Source of the DNA: Melastoma dodecandrum
Lineage: Eukaryota; Streptophyta; Magnoliopsida; Myrtales; Melastomataceae
Direction of reading: 5' to 3'
NCBI GenBank assembly: GCA_029817715.1
Contig: JARUPY010000220.1
Span: 1-64,000 of the forward strand
Length of the DNA stretch: 64,000 nucleotides
Made by a program: the position numbers and the translations under genes. Under the pieces are notes generated by a model. The model saw only the letters and a program-made list of their open reading frames with translations, had not been told where the DNA came from and made no database searches. Shown here one piece after another: positions 46,179 through 56,031 of this stretch (positions within the stretch are counted from its first letter, which is position 1; each line of letters opens with the position of its first letter).

Positions 46179-46931
46179 ATGCGGCTGATCTCGAAGCGGA
46201 TGCTGGCTTTGGCCCTGCTGGGGAGCTGCGTCGCCGCCGGCCCGTCTACGCCAAGAAGAAGCCCGCGCCGGCCCCGGCTCCCGCACCCGCGCAGAGGCGC
46301 GCCCGACGCCGCCCCGCGCCGGCTGCCGGCGGCCAGCCGCCGAGCAACCAGCTGCAGCTCGTTGCCACCCAGAAGGAATGGACCAAGGTTTGCGGCAAGG
46401 ACACGGCCGCCAATAAGCAGGTTTGCTACACGACGCGCGACTTCAGCGCCGAGGCGGGCAAGCCGCCGGTGCTGGCGCTCAGCCGTCTACGACGTGAAGG
46501 GCGACGACACCAAGATCGTCCGCCTGCTGATGCCGATCGGCCTGATGCTGCGTCCGGGCTTCCGGTTCTCGGTCGACGGCGGCCCGACGGCCGACGGGCA
46601 CCTACGAGATTTGCTTCCCGAACGGCTGCTTCGCCGAGGCCAAGGTCAGGACCGCCGCGGTCGACGTCATGAAGAAGGGCACGACGCTGGCCGTCAGCGT
46701 CCGCAACCAGGGCAATGCCGAGGTCGTCTTCGGCGTGGCCGCTCGCCGGCTTCGGCGCCGCCTTCGATGGCGCCCCGATCGATCCGAAGGTGCTCCAGGA
46801 GCAGCAGCAGAAGCTGCAGGTCGCCTTGCAGAAGCAGGCGGAGGAGGAGCGCAAGCGCCTCGAGTCCCAGAATGGGCAACGCCAGCCCGACCGGTGGCGC
46901 CGGCATGCCTCCCGCCGGCGGCCAGCAGTAG
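46179..46931 (+). CDS. Invasion-associated locus B (IalB)-family protein, frameshifted
   Basis: Signal peptide MRLISKRMLALALLGSCVAA, a Pro/Ala linker, then the IalB domain in other frames: QLVATQKEWTKVCGKDTAAN, then KQVCYTTRDFSAEAGKPPVL, AVYDVKGDDTKIVRLLMPIG, LMLRPGFRFSVDGGPTADG, YEICFPNGCFAEAKV and MKKGTTLAVSVRNQGN. The paired Cys residues are conserved. A helical Gln/Glu-rich C-terminus follows to the stop at 46931. About 250 residues with around five indels. IalB proteins are periplasmic and widespread in Hyphomicrobiales; the name comes from Bartonella and does not imply invasion here. Confidence 0.82.
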   Translation: MRLISKRMLALALLGSCVAAGPSTPRRSPRRPRLPHPRRGAPDAAPRRLPAASRRATSCSSLPPRRNGPRFAARTRPPISRFATRRATSAPRRASRRCWRSAVYDVKGDDTKIVRLLMPIGLMLRPGFRFSVDGGPTADGHLRDLLPERLLRRGQGQDRRGRRHEEGHDAGRQRPQPGQCRGRLRRGRSPASAPPSMAPRSIRRCSRSSSRSCRSPCRSRRRRSASASSPRMGNASPTGGAGMPPAGGQQ

Positions 46932-46968
46932 CCTCCGCGCTTCGCACGAGAAAGAGGATCGGCCCGCC

Positions 46969-47300
46969 TCAGTTCAGGCGGGCCGCCTTCATCTGGTAGG
47001 CACCGTCGCGGGCGCGGATAAACACCTCCTCGACCTGGGGGTGGCGCACCGGATCGGCCTGACGTGTCCTCGAGCAGGTTCTGCTCGGACACGTAGGCGA
47101 CATATTCGGTGTCCGCGTTCCTCGGCGTAGAGGTGATAGAAGGGCTGGTCCTTGTGGGGCCGCACTCCTCGGGATGGATTCCCACCATTTCCTTGCGTGT
47201 TCGCGAACTCGGGATCGACGTCGTAGATGAGGCCCCGGAACGCATATTTCCGGTGCTTGACGACCTGTCCGATGCCGAACTTGGCTTTGCGAGAATTCAT
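46969..47300 (-). CDS. hspQ: Heat shock protein HspQ (YccV-like), frameshifted
   Basis: From the ATG at 47300: KAKFGIGQVVKHRKYAFRGL, then IYDVDPEFANT, PHKDQPFYHLYAE, then in other frames ADTEYVAYVSEQNLLEDTSG and VRHPQVEEVFIRARDGAYQM. This is the small beta-barrel HspQ/hemimethylated-DNA-binding family of about 110 residues; in enterobacteria HspQ is a Lon specificity factor. Three indels, near 47200, 47120 and 47062. Confidence 0.85.
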
Positions 47301-47446
47301 GGCCGGCGAAGAATTCATGGAGACGCGCAACGCGGTCGCGCTCCGCGGAAGGACACGAGAGCAATTGGGTAGCCAGCGCCTAAATCGATTGTCAACTTGA
47401 GCGGCTGCCCCGCGGCGGGCACCGCCGGTGAGGCGCGAGACGCATG

Positions 47447-49001
47447 ATGGGGCCGCCGCGCCTGGCCGCATTTTCCTGTCGAGCTTCTCGATCCAAAGGA
47501 GATGGCCGAAGGCCGATCGCTGGCGGCCCGAGACCCGGCCGAGCTTCGCCCTCATGGAGAGCGCCGGCGAGGCCGTCGCCCAGGCGGCGATGCGACTCTT
47601 GCAGGCGGAGGGCCGGCGGCGCGCCGTGATCCTCTGCGGCCCGGGCAATAACGGCGGCGACGGCTATAATCGCCGCTCGCTCTCTGGCCGAAGCCGGCTG
47701 CGAGGTCGCCCTCGCGGCCCTCGTGGCGCCCCGCCGCGTTGAAGGGCGACGCGGCCAAGGCCGCCGCGCGATGGCACGGTTCGGTCCTGGCCTTGAACGA
47801 TGTGCATCTCGACGGCGCCGACCTCGTCGTCGACGCCTTGTTCGGCGCCGGCCTCGCCCGCGACATCGACGGTATTGCCGCGGGCTTTGATCGAGCGGCT
47901 GAACGAATGGTCGCGGACGACCGTCATTCCGGTGCTCGCCGTCGATGTCCCCTCCGGCGTCGACGGTGCCAGCGGCGCGATCCGCGGCACGGCGATCGCG
48001 GCGACCGAGACCGTCACCTTCTTTCGGCTGAAGCCCGGCCACATCCTGATGCCCCGGCGTGTCGCCTGCGGGGCGCTGGCGCTGGCCGACATCGGCATTC
48101 CGCCCAGGGTGCTCGAGAGCATCAAGCCGACGACGCGGCTCAACACGCCGGACCTGTGGGCGGCCGCGCTGGCCGGTGCCCAAGCTCACCGGCCACAAGT
48201 ACGGGCGTGGCCACGCATTGGTCGTCTCGGGACCCATCGCACAGACCGGGCGCGGCGCGCCTCTGCGCGCGCGGCGCGCTGCGCGCCGGCGCCGGGCTCG
48301 TCACCGTGGCGACGCCGCGCGAGGCCCTGCCCGTCCATGCGGCGGCGCTGACGGCGATCATGACCAGGGTGGCCGATGACGCAACAGACCTCGCCGCCCT
48401 GCTCGAGGACCGCCGCAAGAACGCTGTCATTCTTGGGCCTGGTCTCGGCGTCGGCGCCGGCACGCGCGCCGCCGTCGCCGCGGCGCTCGCCGCACCGCCG
48501 CCCGACCCGGACGCATCCGCCCGCGCGGTCGTCCTCGACGCCGACGCCCTGGTGAGCTTCGCCGACGACCCGCAGCCGCTGTTCGCGGGCGATCGAAGCC
48601 TGCGGGCAGCCGGTCGTGCTCACCCCTCACGACGGCGAGTTTGCCAAGCTGTTCGGGCCGCGCCTCGACATGGGTGCCGCGAAGCCCGCACGCGCCCGGG
48701 CGGCCGCGGCGATGAGCGGGGCGATCGTCGTGCTGAAAGGTCCCGACACCGTCGTCGCCACCCCCGATGGCCGCGCGTCGATCGCCGCCAGCGAGGCGCC
48801 CTGGCTGGCGACCGCGGGATCGGGCGACGTGCTCGCCGGCATCATCGGCGGCCTTCTCGCGCAGGGGATGCCGGTTTTCGCGGCGGCCTCCGCCGCCGTC
48901 TGGATGCATGCCGAAGCGGCGCGCCGCTTCGGCCCGGGCTGATCGCCGAGGACATTCCGGAGATGCTGCCGCAGGTCCTTCAGGCCCTGTTCAAGGTCTG
49001 A
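47447..49001 (+). CDS. nnr: Bifunctional NAD(P)H-hydrate epimerase/dehydratase, multiple frameshifts
   Basis: Repairs hydrated NAD(P)H. The N-terminal YjeF epimerase domain reads [34 protein letters not shown] and [12 protein letters not shown]; then [17 protein letters not shown] and [20 protein letters not shown]. The C-terminal dehydratase domain has [53 protein letters not shown] and [20 protein letters not shown] (ATP/ADP site). About 515 residues with six or more indels. The start at 47447 assumes one G fewer in GGGG just after the ATG. Confidence 0.85.
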
Positions 49002-49119
49002 GCGCTATCGACGTGTCCGCGGCCCCGCGTCTTGCTCGCGCGGCCGTGAATTGCTCGGCTCGCGAAACCGCCCCATTCCCGTGGTGGACACCCGCGTTCG
49101 GCCGCCGACGGAACCGCCC

Positions 49120-50182
49120 ATGCGCCAACCCAACGGGATCGATTTCTGGCGCGGCTATGCGCTGATTTCGATCTTCGTGAACCACATCCCGGGCAACTTT
49201 TTCGAGCGTTTTACCTATCGCAACCTGACGCTGTCCGACTCGGCCGAGCTGTTCGTCTTCTTGGCTGGCTGGGCCATGCGACTGTCGATCGAGAACCCGA
49301 AGCGGCCGATGTCGAATTCGGCGATCGTCTACAAGCTGTGGGGCCGCGCCTTCACGATCTACGTCGCGCAGACCTTCATCACGGAGGCGGCGATCTTTCT
49401 GCTCGCCGCCGCCTCGGTGCGGCTCGACGCGCCGTTCCTGCTCGACTGGCGCACAACGTCGGCGCCATCTTCCACCAGCCGATCGAGGCACATATCGGCC
49501 TCGTTCTGCTGACCTACCAGCTCGGCTATTTCAACATCCTGCCGCTTTATGTGGTCCTGATGGTGGCGGCGCCGGCGATCGCTTTGCTCTATCGCGCCTT
49601 GCCGATGCTGGTTCTACCGCTCTCGGTCGAGCCTCTATTGCGTGACCCTGGGCGCTCGGCTGGAACCTGGAATCCTGGCCGGTCGAGGGCACCTGGTTCT
49701 TCTCGCCCTTCGCCTGGCAGCTCATCTACGTGCTCGGCTTCCTGCTGGCCGGCAAGCGCACCGACCTCGGCGCCTTCGCGCGCCGGCACCTGCGCGCATT
49801 CCAGATGATCGCGATCCCGATCGTCGTCGCCGGACTCGTGATCTCCTCGACGCGCTTCTGGAATTGGGTCGACCTGCCGAGCCTCGATCTGCCGATCCGA
49901 GTCTACGACAAGACCTTCATGTCACCGGACCGGCTGGCGAGCGTCCTGGCGCTGGTGGCGCTGGGCGGCGGCATCTTCGTTTATGTCGACCGGTGGGCAT
50001 CCGGCGCTGACGCGATTCCTGTCCATGCTCGGCCGTAATGGTCTGCATGTCTTCTGTGCCGGCTCGCTGCTCAGCCTGTGCGGCCAGATCGTCCGTTTTA
50101 TGTATGGCTGGCACGATCGGGATCGATGCGATACTGTTCGTCGTCGGGGGTCTCGATCATGGCCGCGACAGCATGGGTGCTT
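49120..50182 (+). CDS. OpgC-domain multi-pass membrane protein, frameshifted
   Basis: The opening PNGIDFWRGYALISIFVNHI followed by PGNFFERFTYRNLTLSDSAE is the OpgC/acyltransferase-3-like N-terminus; FLAGWAMRLSIEN follows. About ten hydrophobic segments run on in changing frames (HIGLVLLTYQLGYFNILPLY, WQLIYVLGFLLAGKRTDLGA, MLGRNGLHVFCAGSLLSLCG). OpgC succinylates periplasmic glucans; here an acyl transfer to a glycan is the general inference. The end is uncertain, since the frame may pass into the next gene. The neighbouring SGNH hydrolase fits an acylation/deacylation pair. Confidence 0.78.
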
Positions 50183-50184
50183 GA

Positions 50185-51191
50185 ATGGCGTTCCCGTACC
50201 ACGGCCGCAGCGCAGCCGGCCCCGCCTTTACCGCCGGCCGTTGCCTGTCGCGTCGCCGTCTCCGTAGCCGGTATCCTCGTCGCAGCCTTCGCCGACCTGA
50301 GCGGGTGCGCGCTGGCCGAGACGGTCCCCGGTTGTCGCCGGCGACGCCCGCGCCGCAGGTCGCGCCCATCCCGTCGCCGCCGGCCGGCCGGACGCTGCCG
50401 GCGCCGATCCCGCCGGCCGGGCAGCAGGCCCCCGCGCCGACCAGCCGCGCCGCCGCTCGCCCTGAGCCCCCCATGTCAGGCCCCGGACAATTACAATCGC
50501 GACGCAGGGGCCACTGCCCAACGTCGCCAAGGCGATAGCCGACCACAAGACGCTGGAGATCCTCTGCCGTCGGCTCGGCGGCGATGGATACGGTCGGCGA
50601 GGCTGTGGGCGTCAAGAGCTAAACCCGGTGCAGATCGAGGATCTCCTGAAGACCGCGCTGCACGGCGTCCGATGTCGACATCATCAATCGCGGCACCGGC
50701 TGGCGAGGTGGCGCAGACCTCGGCCGATTCGCATCCGCAGCGATGAGTCGCCGTCACCAAGCCCGACCTGGTGCTTTGGCAGCTCGGCACCAAACGACGC
50801 GCTGTCGCGCGTCGATCCCGAGCAGTTCACCGAGATCGTCAAGTCGACGATCGACTGGCTGAAGGTCGGACGACGTCGACGTTGTCCTGGTCGGGCCTGC
50901 AGTACACGCCGCGTTTCGCGCGTGACGAAAACTATTTTGCGATCAAGCACGCCCTCGACCAGATCGCCAAGGACGAAGGCATTCTCTACGTCAAACGCTA
51001 CGACGCGATGAAATTCATCGCGCAAACGCGCACCAAGGTGCACCTGATTGACGAGCGACAACTACCACCTCTCCGAGCTCGGCACGCAATGCATGGCCGA
51101 GCATGTCGCGAACGCGATGGTTGCGAGCCTCTTCCTGCGCCGCTTCCGGCCGGCAGGCGTGACGCAAGGCGCGACGACGCGGGCGAATTGA
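50185..51191 (+). CDS. SGNH/GDSL-hydrolase-family protein, frameshifted
   Basis: A signal-peptide-like start (VAVSVAGILVAAFADLSGCA), a Pro/Ala-rich linker, then NVAKAIADHKTLEIL, NPVQIEDLLKTALHGV, INRGTGWRG and LVLWQLGTND (block III Gly-x-Asn-Asp). The end reads YFAIKHALDQIAKDEGILYV and YHLSELGTQCMAEHVANAMV, with the block V Asp/His just before. The stop is at 51191. About 300 residues with several indels, so the start is approximate. Probably a periplasmic esterase acting on an acylated glycan with the OpgC-like neighbour. Confidence 0.7.
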
Positions 51192-51280
51192 GGGCGGGTG
51201 CCAGGCGGCCCTCGAAGGCGACCGCCGAGCCGCCAGCACCGATTTCGGAACGTCAGAGCGAACCGGCCGCCTATCCGTTG

Positions 51281-52643
51281 TCAGCGCCCGTCCGATCGAC
51301 CAGTGCGGCGGGTCGCTGGGCAGCTTGAATGACGCCGTAACCCTGCCGCCGACCGCGATAAGCTCGCGGTTGCCGCCATTACTTATGCGCGGCTGGCTGG
51401 CTATGACGCGAGTAGCCGCCGCCCCTTCGCGGCGATCGACAGCTTGGCCGCTCCACGAGATCGTCATGTCGATGGCGAGATTGCTCCCGTGATGCCGGCT
51501 GTACAAGCGCGGCCCGTGAAGCGCATTCCATAGGCCTGCACCATCTGCTTCGCGGCCTTGTGAGCGATTTGCGCCTCGGTCGGATGTGCCCACGTGAGAT
51601 CGCGACGCCCGGCATCCGGCGGCACCGACGCGCGCGTCCGAATTTTCAGCACCGCGATCTGCCAAGCGACCCAGTGCATGAGATAGGCACGTTCCTTCGG
51701 TCGTAGGTATCGCGCTTATGACAACGTTCGCGTGCCAGCCGTCCGCATCGCGTCGACGAAGCCTGTCACATCGTCCCGAATGGCTGGACGAGGTCGGCCG
51801 TAATCGACTGGCTCGATGGGAAAGCGCGAAACCCATTGCGGTCCCGACAGCTCCGGCGCGACCAGGAGGCTCGCCGCTGCCGCTTCGGTCGGGCCCGCCA
51901 CGGCCGCGACCGGCATACGCCGATGCGACCTTCGGGCGACGACGTGCGCGCTCGCTGGCGCCTGGGTGCGCGTGGTAAGGCTTTCAGCGCCTTCTTGAAA
52001 TAGGCTTGCCGATCGGCGAGTCCGATCATCGCCTTGTTGAGACGAGCTTTGGTGACGGCCTTTCACGTCGTCCGGCGACGTGCCGACCGGCCCCGACGGA
52101 ATTGAATGTTTTCGCTTTTGTCCAGTAGGACAAGGCGACGGCCAACGCGGAAATCGGGGTGTGCCGCGACCTGCTCGGGGTCGGCCTCCAGGCTCGTGCC
52201 GAGCATCTTGGTCGACGGCCCGGAAGTTGTCGCGCCCCGTGAGCTGGATCAGCCCCGCTTCCCCGATAGCGCCAGCCGTCGTCGGGGTTTCGTGTTGCCG
52301 TTCTTGTTGGCGTATGTAGACGTAGTTCGCCAGCGCCTCCGGATTTCTCAGATACGGGCTTGGCCGACGCCTCGTCGGGAAACAGCTTCTTTTTTGAAAG
52401 ACGGGCCATCAGGTCGCGCCGGCGTCGTGTAGTGTTGAGGTTCTCGTCGAGACGCGCGGAGGCCGCCCGTCTCGGTGGCGATCTGCGCGAAAAAATGTGC
52501 GATCTTGATCGGGTCGTCGAGACCGGCGTTGGGGAAGGCGGTCGGCGGCATCGCGTGAGGATCGTCTCGAGAATGTCGCCGCGGACCTTCGGGCAGACGG
52601 CACGGATTGCCGAAGCGGTGACCATGCTCGCGACGCTTGGCAT
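51281..52643 (-). CDS. GH19 chitinase/endolysin-type domain joined to an M15-like peptidase domain, frameshifted
   Basis: From the ATG at 52643: VTASAIRAVCPKVRGDILET, then KIAHFFAQIATETGGLRA and LDENLN (GH19 catalytic Glu region), PDDGWRYRGSG with the expected Gly/Gln-rich motif, FALAVALSYWTKAKTFNSVG, and LADRQAYFKKALKAL ending the GH19 part. A linker leads to a second domain: FPSSQSI-DLVQPF, TGFVDAMRTAG, AAKQMVQAYGMRF, LAIDMTISWSG and LPSDPPHWS, typical of M15-like D-Ala-D-Ala peptidase relatives. About 450 residues with seven or so indels. The apparent fusion would cut both glycan and peptide of murein. Confidence 0.68.
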
Positions 52644-52778
52644 GACGGACTTTTCTATCGAATCGAGATAAAAAACAAATCTTCATGATAATTTTTGAAA
52701 GCTGAAGTCAATATAAATAGAGATTTGCAAGCTGATCCATTGGTCGAATATTATACCAAAGTTGAAGGCAATGGGCGG

Positions 52779-54122
52779 TCAGGTCACCTCGAACCAGCCG
52801 GCCAGCCCCGATACCTGGCGGTCGAGCATCAGGCTCTCGATCGCCCACTTGCCCGGATTGTCGGCGATGAAGGCCACATGCTTGGTCCGCCCGGGCGCGA
52901 CCAGGATCGACTCGCGCCAATAGGGGTCCCAGCCGTCATCGAGGGTCGTGCAGGACGCGGAAGACGTGGCCGTGCACGTGCATCTGCTGGACCGAAATCC
53001 GTCTTGTTGACGAAGGCGAGGGTGACGGCGCCGCCGTGCTTCACGGCGAGCAGCGGCTTGCCCGAGACGCCGTCCGAGCCTACGCCGTTCAAGGTCCAGG
53101 CCCAGCGCGACGTGGCGCCGGGCGACACGCGCGCGATCACCAGGTCGCGTTTCAGCGACTTCTCGAGAGGGATGCGGAACGGCAGCAGCGAATTCGCCGG
53201 CAGTCTGGCGATCGGCGGATGCGGGCCGGTCGCCTCTCCCTTGGCGGTCAACACGACGAGCGGCAGATCGGGTGCACCGTCGCCGCGCAGCACGAGCGAG
53301 ACCTGGCGTCCCACGTCGGCAGGCAGGTCTAGTATCAATTCGGCGCGCGAGCCGGGACCGAGCGGGATCGTCGCGCGCGCAGGCTGCAGCGGCTCGCTCG
53401 GCTGGCCGTCCAGCGCGATGATCGTCGGTACGGCGCCGGTGACGCTCAGAATGGCGACGCGGGCGCCGCAGGCATTCAGGAGGCGCAGCCGCACGCGCGA
53501 ACCGGGGCGCATGGTCCGTGTCAGCGGGGCCGCTGACGCATTGACCGTTACGAGGGCGCCGAGCTTGCTGCCGGCGTCGATGATTTGGCCCTTCGCATTG
53601 AGCGACCAGTCGTCGAGTACGACGAGCACGTCCTCGTCGAACTTCGGCGGCTCGGCCTCTTCGACGAGGAGCACGCCGTAGAGCCCGCGGCCGATCTGCT
53701 CGGCGCTCGAGGGAAAGACGTGCGGATGGTACCAGTAGAGCCCGGCATCGGGCGGGGTGAAGATGTAGTCGAAGCTGGCACCTGGCGCGATCGGCGGCTG
53801 GGTTAGGCCCGCGACGCCGTCCATCGCATTGGCGATCCGAACCCCGTGCCAGCAGAGCGAGGTGGGCTGGGCGAGCTTGTTGTCGAGCCGCACCTTCACG
53901 CTCTCGCCGAGCTTCACGCGCAGCAGCGGACCCGGCACCTGGCCGTTGTATCCCCATACCGCGGTTTCCACCGCCGGCGCGGCGGCGAGCCGGAGCTTGC
54001 CTTCGGCCGCTTCGAGCGTGACGAAACCGTCGTCGGCGCTCTTCGGGCCGGCGGCGATCGCCGGACCCGGCAATGCCGGAGACGGCGAGGCCCGCCAGGA
54101 TGTGGCGGCGGTTCCATTGCAT
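52779..54122 (-). CDS. Multicopper-oxidase-like (cupredoxin) protein with degenerate copper sites, frameshifted
   Basis: About 447 residues. The ATG at 54122 gives MQWNRRHILAGLAVSGIAG, a twin-arginine-like leader, followed by a break near 54065. Three cupredoxin domains: VETAVWGYNGQVPGPLLRV, SLCWHGVRIANAMDG, GLYWYHPHVFPSS, GLYGVLLVEEAE; last, HVHGHVF and NPGKWAIESLMLDRQVSGLA. The first copper motif has Cys where His-Trp-His is usual, and the last motif has ESLMLDR where His-Cys-His...His is usual, so type 1 copper cannot bind as in classical enzymes. FtsP/SufI-like structural roles are an alternative. Extra breaks lie near 53005 and 52955. Confidence 0.8.
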   Translation of the reverse strand: MQWNRRHILAGLAVSGIAGSGDRRRPEERRRRFRHARSGRRQAPARRRAGGGNRGMGIQRPGAGSAAAREARREREGAARQQARPAHLALLARGSDRQCDGRRRGPNPAADRARCQLRLHLHPARCRALLVPSARLSLERRADRPRALRRAPRRRGRAAEVRRGRARRTRRLVAQCEGPNHRRRQQARRPRNGQCVSGPADTDHAPRFARAAAPPECLRRPRRHSERHRRRTDDHRAGRPAERAAAACARDDPARSRLARRIDTRPACRRGTPGLARAARRRCTRSAARRVDRQGRGDRPASADRQTAGEFAAAVPHPSREVAETRPGDRARVARRHVALGLDLERRRLGRRLGQAAARREARRRRHPRLRQQDGFRSSRCTCTATSSASCTTLDDGWDPYWRESILVAPGRTKHVAFIADNPGKWAIESLMLDRQVSGLAGWFEVT

Positions 54123-54241
54123 CGTGCCTCCAGCCGTCGCCGTCGCCGGCCGCACTTTTTTGCTGCGCCCTCCGACCCCCGTGATATAGAGCGCGATCCC
54201 GATGACGGGTCGAGCGAAACGTGCCGGCGCGAGCCGCGCGC

Positions 54242-54324
54242 GCGGGCGTGGCGGAACTGGTAGACGCGCTGGATTTAGGTTCCAGTGAGCAATCGTGGGG
54301 GTTCGAGTCCCTCCGCCCGCACCA
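54242..54324 (+). tRNA. tRNA-Leu(TAG)
   Basis: Acceptor GCGGGCG pairs with CGCCCGC, anticodon arm CTGGA-TTTAGGT-TCCAG carries TAG, a long class II variable arm (TGAGCAATCGTG) and T-arm GGTTCGAGTCC are present, and CCA is encoded at 54322-54324. It lies 61 bases before tig. Confidence 0.94.
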
Positions 54325-54385
54325 TCGCTGGCTCGTCGCTCCACCATTGCGCGCGCGGCGCGCCCAGATGCCAGGCCTTTCTCCC

Positions 54386-55756
54386 ATGCAAGTCACGCAA
54401 ACCCATGCCGACGGGCTCAAGCGCGAGTTCCAGATCGTGCTGCCGGTCGAAGATCTCGCGGGCCGCATGGACAATCAGCTCGCCGAGATGCGGGCAAAGG
54501 CGAACATCAAGGGCTTCCGCCCCGGCAAGGTGCCGCTCGCGCATCTCAAGCGCGTCTATGGCCGCTCGGTCATGGCCGACCTCGTGCAGAAGCAGATGGG
54601 CGAGGCGCGCACCAGGATGATCGAGGAGAACAAGCTGCGCATCGCCGGCGAGCCGAAGTTCGATCTCGAGGGCGAGCAGGACGTGCTCGGCCGCGCCTTC
54701 GAGAAGAAGGGCGACCTCACCTTCAAGGTCGCGCTCGAGGTGCTGCCGAAGGTCGAGCTCGGCCCGCTCGACGACCTCGAGGTCGAGAAGCTGGTGGCCG
54801 AGGTCCCGGAGGAGGAGGTCGACCGCTTCATCGGCCTGCTCGCCAACCAGAACAGGACCTACGAGCCGAAAGGCGCCGGCGCGGTCGCCGCGATGGGCGA
54901 CAAGGTAACGATCGACTTCGTCGGCAAGGTTGGCGACGAGACCTTCGAGGGCGGCACCGGCAACGATATCGACCTGGTGCTGGGCTCCAACGCGTTCATC
55001 CCCGGCTTCGAGGCTCAGGTCGTCGGCATGGGCGTCGGCGACAATCGCACCGTCACCGTGACCTTCCCCGAAACCTACGGCGGCGAGAAGCTCGCCGGCA
55101 AGACCGCCAATTTCGGCGTCACCCTCAAGGGCGTGGCTGCGCCCGGCGAGGTCGTCGTGGACGACGAGTTCGCCAAGTCGTTCGGCCTCGAGAGCCTCGA
55201 GAAGCTGCGCGAGTCGGTGCGCGGCAACATCGAGCGCGATTTCAGCCAGGCGTCGCGCGCCAAATGGAAGCGCGCGCTCCTCGATACGCTGGACAAGCGA
55301 TACGCGTTCGAGCTTCCGCAAGGCCTCGTCGAGCAGGAATTCGAAGCCATCTGGCGTCAGGTCGAGGCCGAACAGAAGGCGACGGGCAAGAGCTTCGCCG
55401 ACGAGAATACGACCGAGGAGGCCGCGCGGACGGACTATCGCAAGATCGCCGAGCGGCGCGTGCGCCTCGGCCTGGTGCTGGCCGAGATCGGCGAGGAGGC
55501 CGGCGTCCAGGTCTCGAAGGAGGAGCTCAATGCCGCGCTGATGGAGCGCCTGCGCCAATATCCCGGCGAGGAGCAGCAGGTCTTCGAGTTCTTCAAGCAG
55601 AACCCGCAGGCGATGGCGCAGATCCAGGCGCCGCTCTTCGAGGACAAGGTGATCGACCACATCGCCACGAAGGCGAAGGTGACCGAGCGCAAGGTCTCGA
55701 AGGAGGAGCTGGTCAAGCCGGACGAGGAGGATGAGAAGGCGGGGGCGGGAACGTAG
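54386..55756 (+). CDS. tig: Trigger factor
   Basis: Intact 456-residue ribosome-associated chaperone. The N-terminal ribosome-binding domain contains [17 protein letters not shown] (the GFRxGK signature). The central FKBP-type prolyl isomerase domain reads [20 protein letters not shown], and the C-terminal helical arms run to [12 protein letters not shown]. The ATG at 54386 is preferred over upstream frames that pass through the tRNA. It heads the conserved tig-clpP-clpX-lon neighbourhood, here interrupted by four accessory genes before clpP. Confidence 0.96.
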   Translation: MQVTQTHADGLKREFQIVLPVEDLAGRMDNQLAEMRAKANIKGFRPGKVPLAHLKRVYGRSVMADLVQKQMGEARTRMIEENKLRIAGEPKFDLEGEQDVLGRAFEKKGDLTFKVALEVLPKVELGPLDDLEVEKLVAEVPEEEVDRFIGLLANQNRTYEPKGAGAVAAMGDKVTIDFVGKVGDETFEGGTGNDIDLVLGSNAFIPGFEAQVVGMGVGDNRTVTVTFPETYGGEKLAGKTANFGVTLKGVAAPGEVVVDDEFAKSFGLESLEKLRESVRGNIERDFSQASRAKWKRALLDTLDKRYAFELPQGLVEQEFEAIWRQVEAEQKATGKSFADENTTEEAARTDYRKIAERRVRLGLVLAEIGEEAGVQVSKEELNAALMERLRQYPGEEQQVFEFFKQNPQAMAQIQAPLFEDKVIDHIATKAKVTERKVSKEELVKPDEEDEKAGAGT

Positions 55757-55764
55757 GCGCGCCC

Positions 55765-56031
55765 TTACCGCAGGCGCCGCTCCGGCTTCGTGATCGCTTT
55801 GGCCGACTTGCCGGCCGTGGAAGATGCGCCACGGCGGCCGACGGCCGGATTATCAGGCGCGGCTTCGCTGTCCGGCGGGGTCGCGAGACTGTCCTTCATG
55901 CCGCCGGCGACGGAGCGCGCGTAAACGTCAGCGCCAGGCATATTTCGGATCGCCTCAGCCATGCTCTCGACTTCCGGTCGCTTCGCCCAGGAAGCGATCC
56001 CGTCGGCAACGTCTTTGGCGATGAAGATCAT
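55765..56031 (-). CDS. Small protein coupled to the nitrilase-like gene
   Basis: 88 residues from the ATG at 56031, whose ATGA overlaps the stop of the preceding gene, so the two are translationally coupled. The N-terminal half is helical (FIAKDVADGIASWAKRPEVE), the C-terminal half Pro/Ser/Arg-rich and probably disordered. No family is recognised. A partner or regulator of the nitrilase-like protein is an inference from coupling alone. Confidence 0.6.
   Translation of the reverse strand: MIFIAKDVADGIASWAKRPEVESMAEAIRNMPGADVYARSVAGGMKDSLATPPDSEAAPDNPAVGRRGASSTAGKSAKAITKPERRLR

Noticed and set aside
51281..52643. Taking the GH19/M15-like gene as the lysis gene of the tRNA-Glu element
   Set aside because: It lies 16 kb outside the element beyond several chromosomal genes and has no neighbouring phage gene.
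54275..55660. 461-codon frame antisense to tig
   Set aside because: Shadow of the intact trigger factor gene and passes through the tRNA-Leu.
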